From Capra hircus (lineage: Eukaryota; Chordata; Mammalia; Artiodactyla; Bovidae), in the NCBI RefSeq assembly GCF_001704415.2, contig NC_030823.1, positions 76,074,458-76,138,457 of the forward strand: 64,000 nt of DNA, given 5' to 3'. Both the position numbers and the translations under genes were made by a program. Shown here one piece after another: positions 10,520 to 21,640 of this stretch. The notes below the pieces were generated by a model. That model did not search any database. It was not told the DNA's origin and worked only from the letters and a program-made list of their open reading frames with translations. The stretch's first letter is position 1; each line of letters begins with the position of its first letter.

Positions 10520-11300
10520 TGTGTCAGCTAAGGGCAGGGATGGGTGTGAGCCCCAGGGGTGTGTCAGGGGGCTCCCTAGGGGGTCTGCCCAGCCCGCTCC
10601 CCTCCACGCGCCACTGGAGCGCACCCCCAGGTGGGCAGGGCCAGCGGCCCGCCAGCTCCTCCGGGTCCAGGCAGCCAGGGAGGCCGGCTTCGGGCGGCCC
10701 TGTGGACAGGGAACCCGCTCTTCATCGCAGGGCAGGTGCTCGCAGGGCCTGGAGGGGCTGCTCCAAGGAGCTCTGAGCTGTGGGTGGGCAAGGCCCCCTG
10801 CAGGGAGACCCAGGGCCACCTTCCCATTGTTCACGGCCCCCGGGGCCTCCGCTTCTGTCTGCTTCTAACTCAGCGGCAGAGTCGTCACGGCTCTGTGGCC
10901 CCAGTGTTCACAGAACATGCTTTGCAGCTGCACCGCAGCGGAGGAGGGGAGGGGAGGGGAGACAGGAGGGAGAGGGGGGAAGGGAGGGGGAGGGGGGAAG
11001 GGAGGGCAGGGGGGAAGGGAGGGGGAGGGGAGTGTGAGCTCACTTACGCCCACATCAGAGGCAGCAAGGAGGTTGTGGGGAGCTGCACTTGAGCCCTCCT
11101 TTAGCTGTTTCTCATCTTCTAGACCAAAATGCCACTTCCTACGCCATGTGCTGCGGGGGCCACGTGGACGCGGTGCGGAGAGACCTGCCCTGCAAGTGCT
11201 CAGGCGGTGGGGAGCCGCCCTTGCTCACCCGGCCTTCCCAGGGACCTTCTGCAGCGAACATACTCAGACCCTCCATCGGTGGTCCGGGGATGTCATGGCC
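10520..11300. other. CpG- and G-rich island
   Basis: Base composition shifts abruptly to GC-rich. Around 10600-10700 there are about ten CpGs in 100 bp, far above the CpG-poor surroundings. Several overlapping open frames of 60-150 codons on both strands are expected from GC-rich DNA and show no domain. It could be an unmethylated CpG island or an orphan promoter about 18 kb upstream of PTPRC. I see no exon. Confidence 0.6.
10938..11036 (+). repeat. (GGGGA/GGGAAGGGAGG)n polypurine tract
   Basis: Roughly 100 bp of almost pure purine on the + strand, with many G-runs of 3-6 separated by single A or AA. It fits the G-quadruplex pattern several times over. Confidence 0.9.
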
Positions 11301-11337
11301 CTGGACGTGTTCCACAGGCTTGGAGGAAGAAACAGTA

Positions 11338-11391
11338 AAGGAAAGACCAAGAAATAAGAGAAAGAAGAGAAAGAGAGAGAGAGAGAGCGCA
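11338..11391 (+). repeat. GA-rich microsatellite
   Basis: AAGAGAAAGAAGAGAAAGAG followed by pure (GA)n to about 11388. Confidence 0.9.
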
Positions 11392-11849
11392 TAAATCAGC
11401 CAAAGGCTTGTTAGGGAGGCGATGACATAAAGAACATAAAAAGCAAACAATAAAAAAGGAAGTTACCAAACTGTACATTCTTGAGGGAAAATGGAAATGC
11501 GTTGGTAGCAGAGAGGAAGAAAAAAGGAAGCGTGTATAAGACAAAACAGAAGCTGGGATTGAGGCCAACGGGGAGAGGATTTCAGTCACCCCCATGTGCC
11601 CGATGGCCTGCTCGTCTGGCTGGTATAAGCCTGGGAGCAGCCTGGGAATATTCCATGTCATCCCCCCCCTGTTGACGGTCTCTGATGCATTGAGGAAGCA
11701 TCCTGAGAAGCTTTGGCTGCTGGTTCCCACCCTCAGCCTGGCGGCCTTGTGTTGGTCCAGGCTCTCATCCTGGTGACATGAGGCTTGTCCCCCAGCCTAA
11801 GTATTGACAGACCAGTTTACCGAAAGGAAATGTTAGAAGGCTCTGAGGA
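11392..11849. other. Intergenic, nothing recognised
   Basis: Open frames on both strands here are short and without motifs. Confidence 0.45.
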
Positions 11850-12330
11850 TCTTTCACTGCCCACGGGCTGAACTCCAAACCATTGGTGTCATATCCAGGA
11901 CCCTTTATTACCTGAGGAGGTAACTGAACTTCAAACCCCTCCCCTGCACACAGCGGCTGTGTGACCTGGAAATCTCTGCAGGTCTTCAAACAAGGAGCTT
12001 TGCTGAGAACTGGGGACAGGGCGGGTGTTCCTACCGCCGCTCCCCCGCCCAGCTCCCTCTCTGCTCAGGGCACCTTCTGCCGTCAACTCAGGCACGGTTC
12101 TCACTTCCTCCTTCGGGCCGCCGTCTTGTTCCCCTGGACTCATACTCCATTTGAATTTTTTGTTACTTTGTCTGTTTTTACTACTAGACGGTGAGCCGCT
12201 GGTGGCGGTGGACTTTGTGCCTACCTGTTTCTGTGGTGGTATGGCCTGTCACCGATGCCTGGAATATCCTTGATGTAATTCTGAAAGTATTGCTCAAAGG
12301 GTAAATAAATGAATAATTCCACTGCCAGAA
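11850..12330 (+). mobile_element. L2 LINE 3' region, diverged
   Basis: The 3' end shows the L2 signature in order: TTACTTTGTCTGTTTTTACT, ACTAGACGGTGAGC, GATGCCTGGAATAT, then a terminal AAATAAATGAAT. The upstream part is only weakly similar, so the 5' limit is approximate. Confidence 0.55.
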
Positions 12331-12458
12331 AGGCTTTTCCCATGTTGGGTCTCAGGGCACCTTCTCTTGCAACTGTGAAAAAAATTGGACTTTAATTAAG
12401 GCAAAGAGGGGATCTGGGGGCTAACATAAGATAGAAGGAACAGTCAGGAATGCTGTTT

Positions 12459-12672
12459 GGCTTTGCTGGGTCTTCATATTGCACTGGCTTCTCCTGTGGA
12501 GCACGGCTCTCGGGCGCGTGGGCTCAACAGTTGTGGTGTCTGGGCTCTAGGGCACAGGCTCAGTACTTGGGGCACTTGAGCTTAGTTGCTCTATGGCATG
12601 TGAGATCTTCCCGGCTCCGGGGTCGAACCCGTGTCTCCTGCATTGGCAGGCGGGCTCTTTACCCCTGAGCAT
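12459..12672 (-). mobile_element. CHR-type SINE, near full length
   Basis: Antisense CHR body with repeated GGGCTCTAGGGCACAGGCTC-like units. The tRNA-derived B-box region (GGTCGAACCCGTGTCTCCTG) lies at 12620-12640. Confidence 0.8.
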
Positions 12673-12884
12673 AGCTTTCAGTGTGATGTTTAAATGGAAA
12701 CTGCTTGTTTTGATAATAGAGTTGTATCTACAGCACCAAGAAAACTACTTACTTTGATCAATACAATCAAAATTGTTGACTCATAGGGCCCAAAGGAAAG
12801 GAGTATCTGTGAAGGACAGGCTAGTGAGATGCTCTCCAAGTTTTCAGAAATATTCAACGTCACTTTTCATTGCTGTCTTTGTTA
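12673..12884. other. Intergenic, nothing recognised
   Basis: No repeat or exon identified. Confidence 0.45.
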
Positions 12885-13150
12885 TGAGTCATCCCGGTTA
12901 TCTACTGCTGCTTAAGCAATGATTCCCAAAATTAGGGCTTAAAATGATTTATTATTATCATATCTCATGCTCTAGGAACCAAGAACTTGGCAAGAGCACA
13001 GCCAGATGACTCATCTTGCCCGGATAACTGGGGCCTCGTCTGGGATAAGACACACGTCAAGGACTGGAGCAGTTGAGGGATCGGTGAGCATCTTTTTCTC
13101 TCCAGTGCAATCTTGCAGCCTGTTGTATCATGAACTAAGGGTGCCCATGA
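12885..13150 (+). mobile_element. Ancient mammalian interspersed repeat, family unresolved
   Basis: The opening TTATCTACTGCTGCTTAAGCA, then GGGCTTAAAATGATTTATTA, resembles a common old mammalian repeat (TTATCTATTGCTGYGTAACA type). I cannot name the subfamily with certainty. Confidence 0.4.
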
Positions 13151-14377
13151 GCCAAGCAAAGTTTTAAAATGTATCAATGTTTTTTAAAAAATCTGAAGAA
13201 GAATAAAGCTCCATGAAGTCTGAAAGTTATATGAGATTCAAATTTGTAGCCATAAATAAAGCTTCGTTCACACGGCAACACACACTTGTTTAAATGTTAT
13301 CTACTCTGTGCAACTGTATGTCCTGAGAAACAGTAACCACGTCGCCCTTTATGGAAAAATCTGCTGCCCTTTATGGTGAATGACCTCCGCACGTGGCTAA
13401 GATGGGCTCAAGGCTTTAAGAGTGAGCGTTCAAGAGACAGGGCGTGGAAGCTGCTATTTTCCCAAAGTATCTCCTCTTGTTCAAATCTTGCCAAGGATAG
13501 TGTGGCCTCCTTCATCTCTTTCACTTGACCTACAGCCTGTTCCCCAAAGAGGAGATTTTTGGAAGGTAGAGGACATTTGTTGAATTATTTTTCCCTAAGT
13601 CAATAAACATGTGCGCAATTGCACTCCAGTTGTTAAATTGATGGCATCTCTGTGCCTTGATATCAAACTTGAGGGGAAAAAGCTCGTTCCCTCTTACTTC
13701 ATCTTCAGTTTGGAAATGAAGATCCAATGGAGAAGCGGAGACTTCAGAATTCTAATTGCTCTCGGTGTTCGGACCCCTTCTAATAAACTTGAGAGCTTTG
13801 TGTTTCTGGTCTTGCCATGGGGCACGTTCACGATTCACCCCATTGTTCCCAGCAAGGGTAACTGACTCCTCTCTAATGGAGAAGTCGCTGACGATTACGT
13901 AGGTCCCCTCGACTCCTGCTGCATGCCAAATCACGGCGAGATGGGGTTGGGGTTTTATTACCTGGTTGCCCTTCCGTGTGTTCAGAGTGGAGGATGGAGT
14001 CTCAGTGTGGTTCTAGAAAGTGCGAAGGTGCCTTCCTTGGGCGGCTTTCCCAAAACACAATACTTCTCCCCAAAGAAACAAAGGTCAAAACCCCACAACT
14101 GTCTGTCCATCTGAGCCAACTGGTTACATATGAAGCGAAGTCCATTGACAGAAACGCAGGTGCCCCCGGCAGGCCTGGTGGCAGATTCCTTCAGATTAGT
14201 GACTCTCAGACTCTTGAACCGGGTTATTAAACTGTCAGGTAAGAGAGAAGGAAAGACGTGCTTGCAGATTTTTGAAACTCATGTTTACACAGTTACAGCT
14301 TATTTTGGAAACTGGACTAAAATCTCATTTGTAAGAAGTTAGCGTTTTCATTTTTGCCCTTCTTGCCGCTACTGTGT
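13151..14377. other. Intergenic, nothing recognised
   Basis: Unique-looking DNA. Open frames of 60-84 codons overlap on both strands without motifs. Confidence 0.45.
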
Positions 14378-14575
14378 GTGTGAGTTGCTCAGTCCTGTCA
14401 GCCCTTTGTGACCCCGTGGACTGTAGCCCTCCAGGCTCCTCTGTCTATGGGATTCTCCAGGCAAGGATACTGGAGTGGGTTGCCAGATCCAGGGGATCTT
14501 CCCAACCCAGGAATCGAACCCGAGTCTCCCACATTGCAGGCAGATTCTTTACCATCTGAGCTACCAGGGAAACCC
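14378..14575 (-). mobile_element. Bov-tA SINE
   Basis: Antisense unit with BovB-derived tail at 14378 and tRNA head (GAGCTACCAGGGAAACCC) at 14575. Confidence 0.92.
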
Positions 14576-15229
14576 TTGCAACTATTAAGGTTCACGAAAA
14601 ACTACATTAAACGTTTCCCAAATGGCGTGATGATGGATTTAAGCCTCTAAATTAGAGCTAAAAGCAATTTGTTATTATCCTATCACATTATCTACGGAAG
14701 CTAATATGTGACAGATAATATTATGGGTAGAAAATGATGGAGTATTGCCCTTAAGTAAAAAATAAAAGAGTGGTTAACTGAGAGCAAGCAAGTGGGAAGC
14801 TCACGAATAGAAACAAGTTCTCTGACCCCGGGATCAATGTAGATCCCAGGCTGTGTTCTCCAAGGAACTGTCGTTTCATACACAGGACGTGGTGCCAGAT
14901 GCTCAGCATGCATTTCATTTAGTTCATGTTCCAATTCAGTCAAGTAGTGTCGACCATTTTATACCGAGAAAGCTGTGCTAAGAAAAAGCACCATTACGTG
15001 TAGAGAGCAAAGTAGCTTTTACGCAAAGTTCTCCAAACTTGGTGGCAGCTATTACGTTTTTAGGAAAGAAAGCTTACTCCAAAGTGCAAGCTGTCAATAT
15101 ATTATGCTGTGTCTCTACCAAAATTATATATGTTAAGGTTTCCTCACATGGGAAAAATAAACACACGTCTTCCACTTACTCATGTAATCCTCTTCTTGTT
15201 CGTGCATACCACCACGCTCTCCTTCACTG
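14576..15229. other. Intergenic, nothing recognised
   Basis: AT-rich, no named repeat or exon. Confidence 0.45.
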
Positions 15230-15805
15230 ACATGAACTGCGCACTTTCCAGAAGATAGGCACTGGGCTTCCCTGGAGGAGAATGTGGGTTCCAATGCAGG
15301 AGATGCGGGTTTGATCCCTGCTTGGGGATCTAGGGTCCCTCATGCCGTGCGGTGAGGCCAGGAAAAAAAGAATAGGTGCTGTGCCTGGCACCAGTGATTC
15401 AGCGGTGGGCAAGGTGAGCAGACCACCGCCCTTATGGAGTTTACATCCAAGTGGGGAACATGGATGAAAGTCTAGGAAATAAGTGGACAAACTGAAATAT
15501 CCCAATTATTGAAAGACATTACAAAGGGAAAGATGGAGGGCTGAACTAGAGGAGAGAAGCAGAGTTGGGGTCTTCTTTAGGGAGGATGGTTTGGGAAGGC
15601 TGTTCTGATGGTCAAGCCATGATGTGGAAAGCAGGAGTGTAGTGGTCTATGAACGAGATGGGAAAGACGTTCCAGATGTGAGGCAGAATGAGAGAAGAGA
15701 GTTTATTAGAGTGGGAGATGCTGTTAGAACAGCAGCAGATTCAAGGGAGAGCCGAACCCTTTAGCGGGCTAGTAGCCAGTTCTTAAACAGCCTCAAGACA
15801 CAGAA
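15230..15805 (-). mobile_element. L2 LINE 3' region, antisense, interrupted
   Basis: GATAGGCACTG continues, after a CHR SINE, into GGTGCTGTGCCTGGCACC, CCCTTATGGAGTTTACATCC and GGAAGGCTGTTCTGATGG, the antisense order of an L2 3' region. It resumes after the BovB fragment at 16205. Confidence 0.65.
15263..15370 (+). mobile_element. CHR-2-like SINE
   Basis: GGGCTTCCCTGG head, degenerate B box (GGGTTTGATCCCTGCTTGGG), and A-rich end. Flanking ATAGGCACTG and ATAGGTGCTG look like a diverged target-site duplication within L2. Confidence 0.75.
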
Positions 15806-16193
15806 GAATTGATGTTTTTGAACTATGTTGGTGTTGGAGAAGACTCGTGAGAGTCCCTTGGACTACAAGGAGATCAAACCAGTCAACTCCAAAGGAAATC
15901 AGTCCTGAATATTCATTGGAAGGACTCATGCTGAAGCTGAAGCTCCAATACTTTGGCCACCCGATGCGAAGAACTGACTCATTGGAAAAGACCCTGATGC
16001 TGGGAAAGATTGAGGCAGGAGGAGAAGGGGACGACAGAGGATGAGATGGCTGGATGGCATCACCAGCTTGATGGACATGAGTCTGAGCAAGCTCCAGGAG
16101 TTGGAGATGGACAGGGAGGCCTGGCATGCTGCAGTCCATGGGGTTGCAAAGAGTTGGACACGACTGAGAGACTGAACTGACTGACTGACCGAG
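15806..16193 (+). mobile_element. BovB 3' fragment with 11-bp TSD
   Basis: Sense-strand BovB 3' end, from the coding tail through the 3' UTR to GACTGAACTGACTGACTGACC. A perfect direct repeat AAGACACAGAA flanks it at 15795-15805 and 16194-16204, so it is an independent retrotransposition into the L2. Confidence 0.9.
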
Positions 16194-16204
16194 AAGACAC
16201 AGAA

Positions 16205-17180
16205 AATTCCTGTTGGAAGGGTGGCATTAGGTGATTGATTGGGATGTCATAGCGTGGATAATAGGTGGATATTTTACCTGATATGGGGTCAGAAAACTGA
16301 CCAGTTTAGATCCTGAGCCTCATAGAAACAGTCACTATGGGACTTGGTCAGTTCCAGAGATTTTTTTTTTTTTTTGTCCTCTGACCTTGGTTCAGGGTTC
16401 CAGAAGAAAGATTTGGTGATCAGAAGTAGGAGGGAAGGAATGTAGTTCAAGTTAACCGTGTACGTCGTGGCCAACGTAAGGGGAGAACAAACCCAGAAGC
16501 GTGGAACAAACAGTCGGCGGGATTAAGTATGAGACCCAGGCTGGAGTTTACAGGACTTTGGGGGCTCTCCTAAGGGGTTTGGATTTTATTTGAATTGCAA
16601 ACAGGACCTTTAAGCAGATTGTATGCAAGTTCCTATCACGGACTTATTTACATTTTAGGAGATTCTCTTGCTGCCATTGTGGAGGATGGCTTCCAGCAGG
16701 GCAAGAGTGGAACCCGAGAGCTGGATTAGGAGACCTTGCTGGTTCTCCAGGAGAGAACTGGTGTCATACCGACATGGCAGTGATGCCAATGGGAGGAAGG
16801 TCATGAAAGGGATGTACAGTTTAGACCCAGGATTGAGAAAACTTACTTCTGGACTGGACTTGGCCATTTGAGATGGGCGTGGACAGTGAGGCTGATCTCC
16901 AGGTTCCTGGCCTGAGTAGCTGGGTAGGTTGTGGTGCCCTTCACTGGGGCAGGGCTGTACACGGGGCAGGAGGGTGGGATGTGGGGGGGGCCCAGAGAGT
17001 TCAGGGTCCACGCGTTGTCGGTGGAGCACAATCCTGTCACATTAGGCAATAGGAAACGGGCACAGAGGTAAAGTTTGGGCCTCGGGTAGAAAATACCGAT
17101 GAAGATTTGAATCAGTGGAGGTCCACGGCATTTTAGTTCACAGGAGTCAATCAGACTGTCCTGGGAGGAAGTGTGGCGGA
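16205..17180 (-). mobile_element. L2-like sequence, antisense continuation
   Basis: TTTGGATTTTATTTGAATTG, GGACCTTTAAGCAGATTG and GGAGACCTTGCTGGTTCTCC follow the antisense internal L2 order. Similarity is patchy, especially past 16900. A T15 run lies at 16361-16375. Confidence 0.45.
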
Positions 17181-17424
17181 GGAGCAGGGCCTGCAATGTT
17201 TAGAAGGTGGGTAGAGGAGATTGGACATCAAACCCCGAAAAACTGCGTTATATACGTGTTTGCACTGTTTATTACTTCTGAGAGACACGAAGGTAAGTTT
17301 GATTGGAAACATTTCCTGATTCTGGGATTTTTCCATTTGAGTTGCATAGAATTATGTGAACTTGCAAATAAAATCCTTTAGCGTAGAATTTTGGAAGATT
17401 AGGTGGGGTTCAAGTGCTTACTCT

Positions 17425-17600
17425 CAGGACTTGGGTTCAAATTTAAGTTCTGTCTCTTACAGTGTTAATAAGCTGGGGGAAGTTTCTTTACTGATCTGAG
17501 CCTGAGAGTGTGGTGACATATACTGCCTGCCTCATACTGGTGCTCTGACCCTGTGAGAAAATTCATGTTAATGTGAGAACAGCTTTTGATGACTATATTA
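17425..17600 (+). mobile_element. MIR SINE, diverged
   Basis: MIR-like order: ACTTGGGTTCAAATTTAAGTT, a degenerate GTTTCTTTACTGATCTGAGC core, and CTGCCTCATACTGG. Confidence 0.5.
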
Positions 17601-17840
17601 CAACCGCTACTACTGCTGTTCCTGCTCGCAGTAGTGCTTGAGAAAACGTAACTAATGAAAGATGACTCTCCCCTCTTGGCTCTTTAAACATAATCTTGTT
17701 CCGTAAAATTGTCCAGGTTCATGGTATTTTCCCATTTTCACTCCAGTTCGTTCCCTACCGTGCTGCCTTTCTTATCTTGCTTAATGTACAATGATTTTTT
17801 TTTTTTTTTTGCTGTGAAAATTTACTACCTTTCATAATAA
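17601..17840. other. Intergenic, nothing recognised
   Basis: Contains a poly(T) run at 17795-17810 just before the SINE pair. Confidence 0.45.
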
Positions 17841-18165
17841 AGTGAAGGTCACTCAGTTGTGTCCAACTGTTTGGGATCAATGGACTGTAGCCTGCCAGGC
17901 TCCTCTGTCCATGGAATTCTCTAAGGCAAGAATACTAAAGTGGGTTACCATTCCCTTCTTCAAGGAATCTTCCCAGCCCAGGGATCAAACCCAGGTATCC
18001 CACATTCTAGGTGGATTCTTTACCATCTGAGCCACCAGGGAAGCCCAAGAATACTGGAGTGGGTTGCCTATACCTTCTCTAGGGGATCTTCCCGACCCTG
18101 GAATCGTCCAGGGTCTCCTGCATTACAGGCAGATTCTTTATCAGCTGAGCCACCAGGGAAGCCCC
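17841..18165 (-). mobile_element. Dimeric Bov-tA SINE (partial head plus full unit)
   Basis: In element orientation a partial Bov-tA head (18165 to 18047) is joined to a complete Bov-tA (18046 to 17841). The junction is AGTATTCTT directly followed by GGGCTTCCCTGG. Flanking CATAATAAA and CATAGTAAA suggest one target-site duplication around the whole pair. The same junction recurs at 60330. Confidence 0.85.
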
Positions 18166-18279
18166 CTACATAGTAAATACATCCTCAATTCATGAAAAAA
18201 GAAATAAAGTGTCGAGGTTATCTGACAGGTGATAAGGGGTCACAAATGCTATGCTTCTCCTATAAGACAAGAAACATTT

Positions 18280-18480
18280 TTTAAAAAAATTAATTTTATA
18301 TGGGAGTATAGTTGCTCTACAGTGGTGTGTTAGATTCTGCTGTACTGCAGAGTGAATCAGCTAGAAGCGTACATAGATCACCTAGTTTTCGAATTTCCTT
18401 CCTTTTTAGGACATCACGGAGCACTGAGTGGAGTCCCCTGTGCTGTATGGAAGGTTCTCCTTAGTAATCTAATAAATTAC
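18280..18480 (-). mobile_element. L1 3' UTR, antisense
   Basis: Antisense L1 3' order: GGGAGTATAGTTGCTCTACA, GTGTTAGATTCTGCTGTAC, then CCCTGTGCTGTATGGAAGG. Confidence 0.7.
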
Positions 18481-18739
18481 TTTCTACAGATGATATACCT
18501 TTGGCAGCCACAAAACCCACTGCCTGATAATCATCTGAAGAAAATAAAGATAATCCTTAAGATCTAAGCATGTCCTGAAAATTTAAAAAGTCTTAAATTC
18601 ATAAAAAAAAGTTAAACGCACACACGTGGGCACACATGTCTGTTTGTTCACGTTTATGTCGCACAGCATCTTATGTTATAGTTACTGGGCATTTGCCGCT
18701 TTCCTCCCTGGCTTGAACTCCTGTAGTGTTTAGCTTGAA

Positions 18740-18947
18740 AGTGTGTTAGTTGCTCAGTCATGTCTGACCCTTTGCAACCCCAGGAACTGTAGCCCACCGG
18801 GTTCCTCTGTCCATGGGATTTTCCAGGCAAGAATACTAGAGTGGGTTGCCATTCCCTTCTCCAGGGGACCTTCCTGACCCAGGGATTGACCCTGGGTCTC
18901 CTGCATTGCTGGCAGCTTCTTTACCATCTGAGCTGCCAGGGAAGCCC
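18740..18947 (-). mobile_element. Bov-tA SINE
   Basis: Antisense full-length unit. AACTCCTGTAG before it and AACTCCTATAG after it look like a target-site duplication. Confidence 0.93.
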
Positions 18948-19081
18948 CAACTCCTATAGGGTGTGGATAAGATCTACTCACTTTTATTTGCACTGTACTT
19001 GACACATAGCAGTATTTTTTTCCCCCAACACTCTCTTGTTTCTACTTCCAAGTTCTCCTGGACATTTTTTCCCCTAAGGTG

Positions 19082-19352
19082 GAGAAGGCAATGGCACCCC
19101 ACTCCAGTACTCTTGCCTGGAAAATCCCATGGGTAGAGGAGCCTGGTGGGCTGCAGTCCATGGGGTTGCGAAGAGTCTGACACAGCTGAGTGGCTTCACT
19201 TTCACTTTTCACATTCATGTATTGGAGAAGGAGGTGGCACCCCACTCCAGTGTTCTTGCCTGGAGAATCCCAGGGACAGCGGAGCCTGGTGGGCTGCCAT
19301 CTCTGAGGTCGCACAGAGTCGGACACGACTGAAGCGACTTAGCAGCAGCAGC
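19082..19352 (+). mobile_element. Bov-A2 SINE
   Basis: Two Bov-A monomers ending in AGCGACTTAGCAGCAGCAGC. Confidence 0.93.
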
Positions 19353-19811
19353 AAACCTAAGCTATTTTTGGAAAAACTCTAGCTGTCCTCCCAAACTTAC
19401 ATGTGCTCTCTTTTCCATAGAGTAGAATTGTTGCCCGCAGTTGGAGACTGCATTTTCCCATTGCCCTTCCCCAACCTTATCTGGCTCTGACATTACAAAT
19501 CATGGTCAATGGAGTGGGTGGCAAAGTGTGATTTCCAGGCCAAGGCCTCAAAGCACTGTGTATGACATATCCGTGCTGTCTTTAGCCTTCTGCCACTGAA
19601 TGCTGGCAACTCCAAGGCCAGGAAGTGTGAAGCAGCAAGACGGAAAGGACCTGGTCCCTGAATCACTGTGTGGGGTCGATCAACTTCCAGCTTGGGGACA
19701 CTAGACTTGAAGCATCTGGTGAGGCAGAAATCAGCTTTCACCGTGTTTGAAAAAGCCTTTATAGATTCGAGGGTCTCTTTGATCCAGGAGGAAGAATTAA
19801 CCCTACGTAAT
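19353..19811. other. Intergenic, nothing recognised
   Basis: No named repeat or exon. Confidence 0.45.
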
Positions 19812-20020
19812 GGAGTGTCAGCGGCTCAGACATTAAAGTGTCTGTCTGCAATGCAGGAGACCCAGGTTCGATTCCTGGGTGGGAAAGATCCCCTGGAGAA
19901 GGAAATGGCAGCCCATTCTAGTATTCTTGCCTGGAAAATCCCATGGACCATGGAGCCTGGTAGGCTACTGTCCGTGGGGTTGCAGAGTTGGACACAACTG
20001 AGTGACTTCACTTTCACTTT
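19812..20020 (+). mobile_element. Bov-tA SINE
   Basis: Sense unit with B box GGTTCGATTCCTGGGTGGG and tail GAGTGACTTCACTTTCACTT. Confidence 0.92.
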
Positions 20021-20182
20021 AATGGAGTGCTTATTACTGTTAAAAGGACTTCTGTCAAAACACAGCTACAGCTTTTGGAAGATGATTTTGGTGTTACATG
20101 CTCTTTTGTTTCTTCCTGGATACAGAGCATAAAATGAACTTGTCTTGGTAAACAGGAAGAATAAGGGTGCCCTACTCAGCAA

Positions 20183-20672
20183 GCACAGCTCTTCCTCCAC
20201 TTGTGATGGGGTTACGTCCTGATAAGCTCACTGTAAGTTGAAAATTTCATAAGTCAAAATGCATTTCGTACTTCAAACCTACTGAACATCGTGGCTTAGA
20301 CTAGCCTGCCTCCGCTGTGCTCAGGACACTTGCATTCTAGCCTGAAGCTGGACAAGGTGATCTAACACAAAACTAGTTTATAGTGAGGTGTTGAACGTCT
20401 CATGTAATTGACTGAATACGTTCTGAAAGTGAAAAGCCGAATGGTTGTGAGTGTATGACTTGTTTACCTTCGTGATCTCATGGCTGAATTGGAGCTAAGG
20501 TTGCCACAGCCCAGCCTTCAGAGAGAGTATTGTATAATGTATCGTTGGCCTGGGAAAAGATAAAAATTCAATATCTGAAGTATGATTTCTAATGAATGCA
20601 TATCATTTTTGTACCATCATAAGATCAAAAAAATGGTCAAGTCAAACCATCATCAGTTGGGGACTGTCTGTA
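20183..20672. mobile_element. Non-autonomous DNA transposon remnant, Tigger-like
   Basis: Contains GTAAGTTGAAAATTTCATAA and AAGTCAAAATGCATTT near one end, GAAAGTGAAAAGCCGAATGG inside, and ends in CATCAGTTGGGGACTGTCTG. This order matches a common mammalian mariner/Tigger-type repeat. No transposase frame remains. Confidence 0.55.
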
Positions 20673-20861
20673 TAGCAGATATGATTCTGTGATTTTAATT
20701 CAGGTATCCTCAGGTTGTCACACTTCTTTATTTTTCTGTAACTCAAATCTAACCTGCTACCCACTTTATACCAGGAAGGGTGGAAACTTGAATCCTCACC
20801 TCAGGGCTGCACTAAAGTCCTGAGAGTCTTAGGCCGTCCAGAAACATCAGGAAAGTCTTCT

Positions 20862-21640
20862 GTGTTTATTCATTCATTTAACAACTAACGAGAGTTCACC
20901 TCTGCCCACGCGCTGGAGGTGCAGACCTCATGGGACATTTGGTTTGGTGGTGGAGAAAGAAATTAATCAAACAGTTACCCAAACAATGTGACTGTGAAGA
21001 TGAAATAAACACTGGGAGGGTAATGGTAGGTTATTCGGTCTAATCAGAGATGCAAAGGAATGCTCCCCAAGATAGGGGTGCTTGGTCCTACCTGTAGGAT
21101 TCAGAGTGTCGACAGGTGGAGAAGAGGACGTTAGATGCGAAATCTCTTACCTGGGTGAAGCTGTGGTAAAAGGGAAGGTGTGAGCCAATGTCTGTCTCAC
21201 TGGGGTGAAGAGATGGTGAAAAACTGGGTTGTAGAAGAAGCAGAAATTTGGGTCATGCAAAGCCACTGAAGGTCCTCTTAAGCATTTTTCTTTTAACCTA
21301 AATTCTGTGAAAAATATTTACAGGATGGAGGGCAGGTGCCTAGGATATAATTTCATTTCAAAAAGGCCCCGCTGATTACAGAGTAGAGAATGAATTGGGG
21401 AGTAGGAAATGTTGTTAAAGCAGAAACAGGCAGAGCCGTGACGAGCTCATCTTAACTGCATCTTCACGAGGTGGTGGTCCCCTGGCTGGTGAGGTGGATG
21501 GAGAGAAATGGAAGATACCCTTAGGAGATCACATGGAGAGGAGTTAGTGATGGACTGAAGGAACTGAGTTTCGAGAATAACGCCAAGGTTTCTGTTTTCA
21601 CAACAGGATGGCTGGGAGTGCCACGAGCCGAGCTGGGACG
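20862..21640 (-). mobile_element. L2 LINE, ~780 bp, antisense
   Basis: Opens with the antisense L2 terminus (TTATTCATTCATTTAACAAC). It continues through a GATGAAATAAACACTGGGAG block, GGGTGAAGAGATGG and AGAATAACGCCAAGGTTTCT. This is one of the longest uninterrupted old repeats in the window. Confidence 0.7.

Noticed and set aside
10396..11357. Several 60-150 codon frames on both strands
   Set aside because: GC-rich DNA has few stops. Frames overlap in all phases, and no domain, splice structure or homology is visible.
14374..14650. Recurrent peptides such as those at 14374-14650, 37335-37550 and 60140-60519
   Set aside because: They are Bov-tA SINE translations, not genes.
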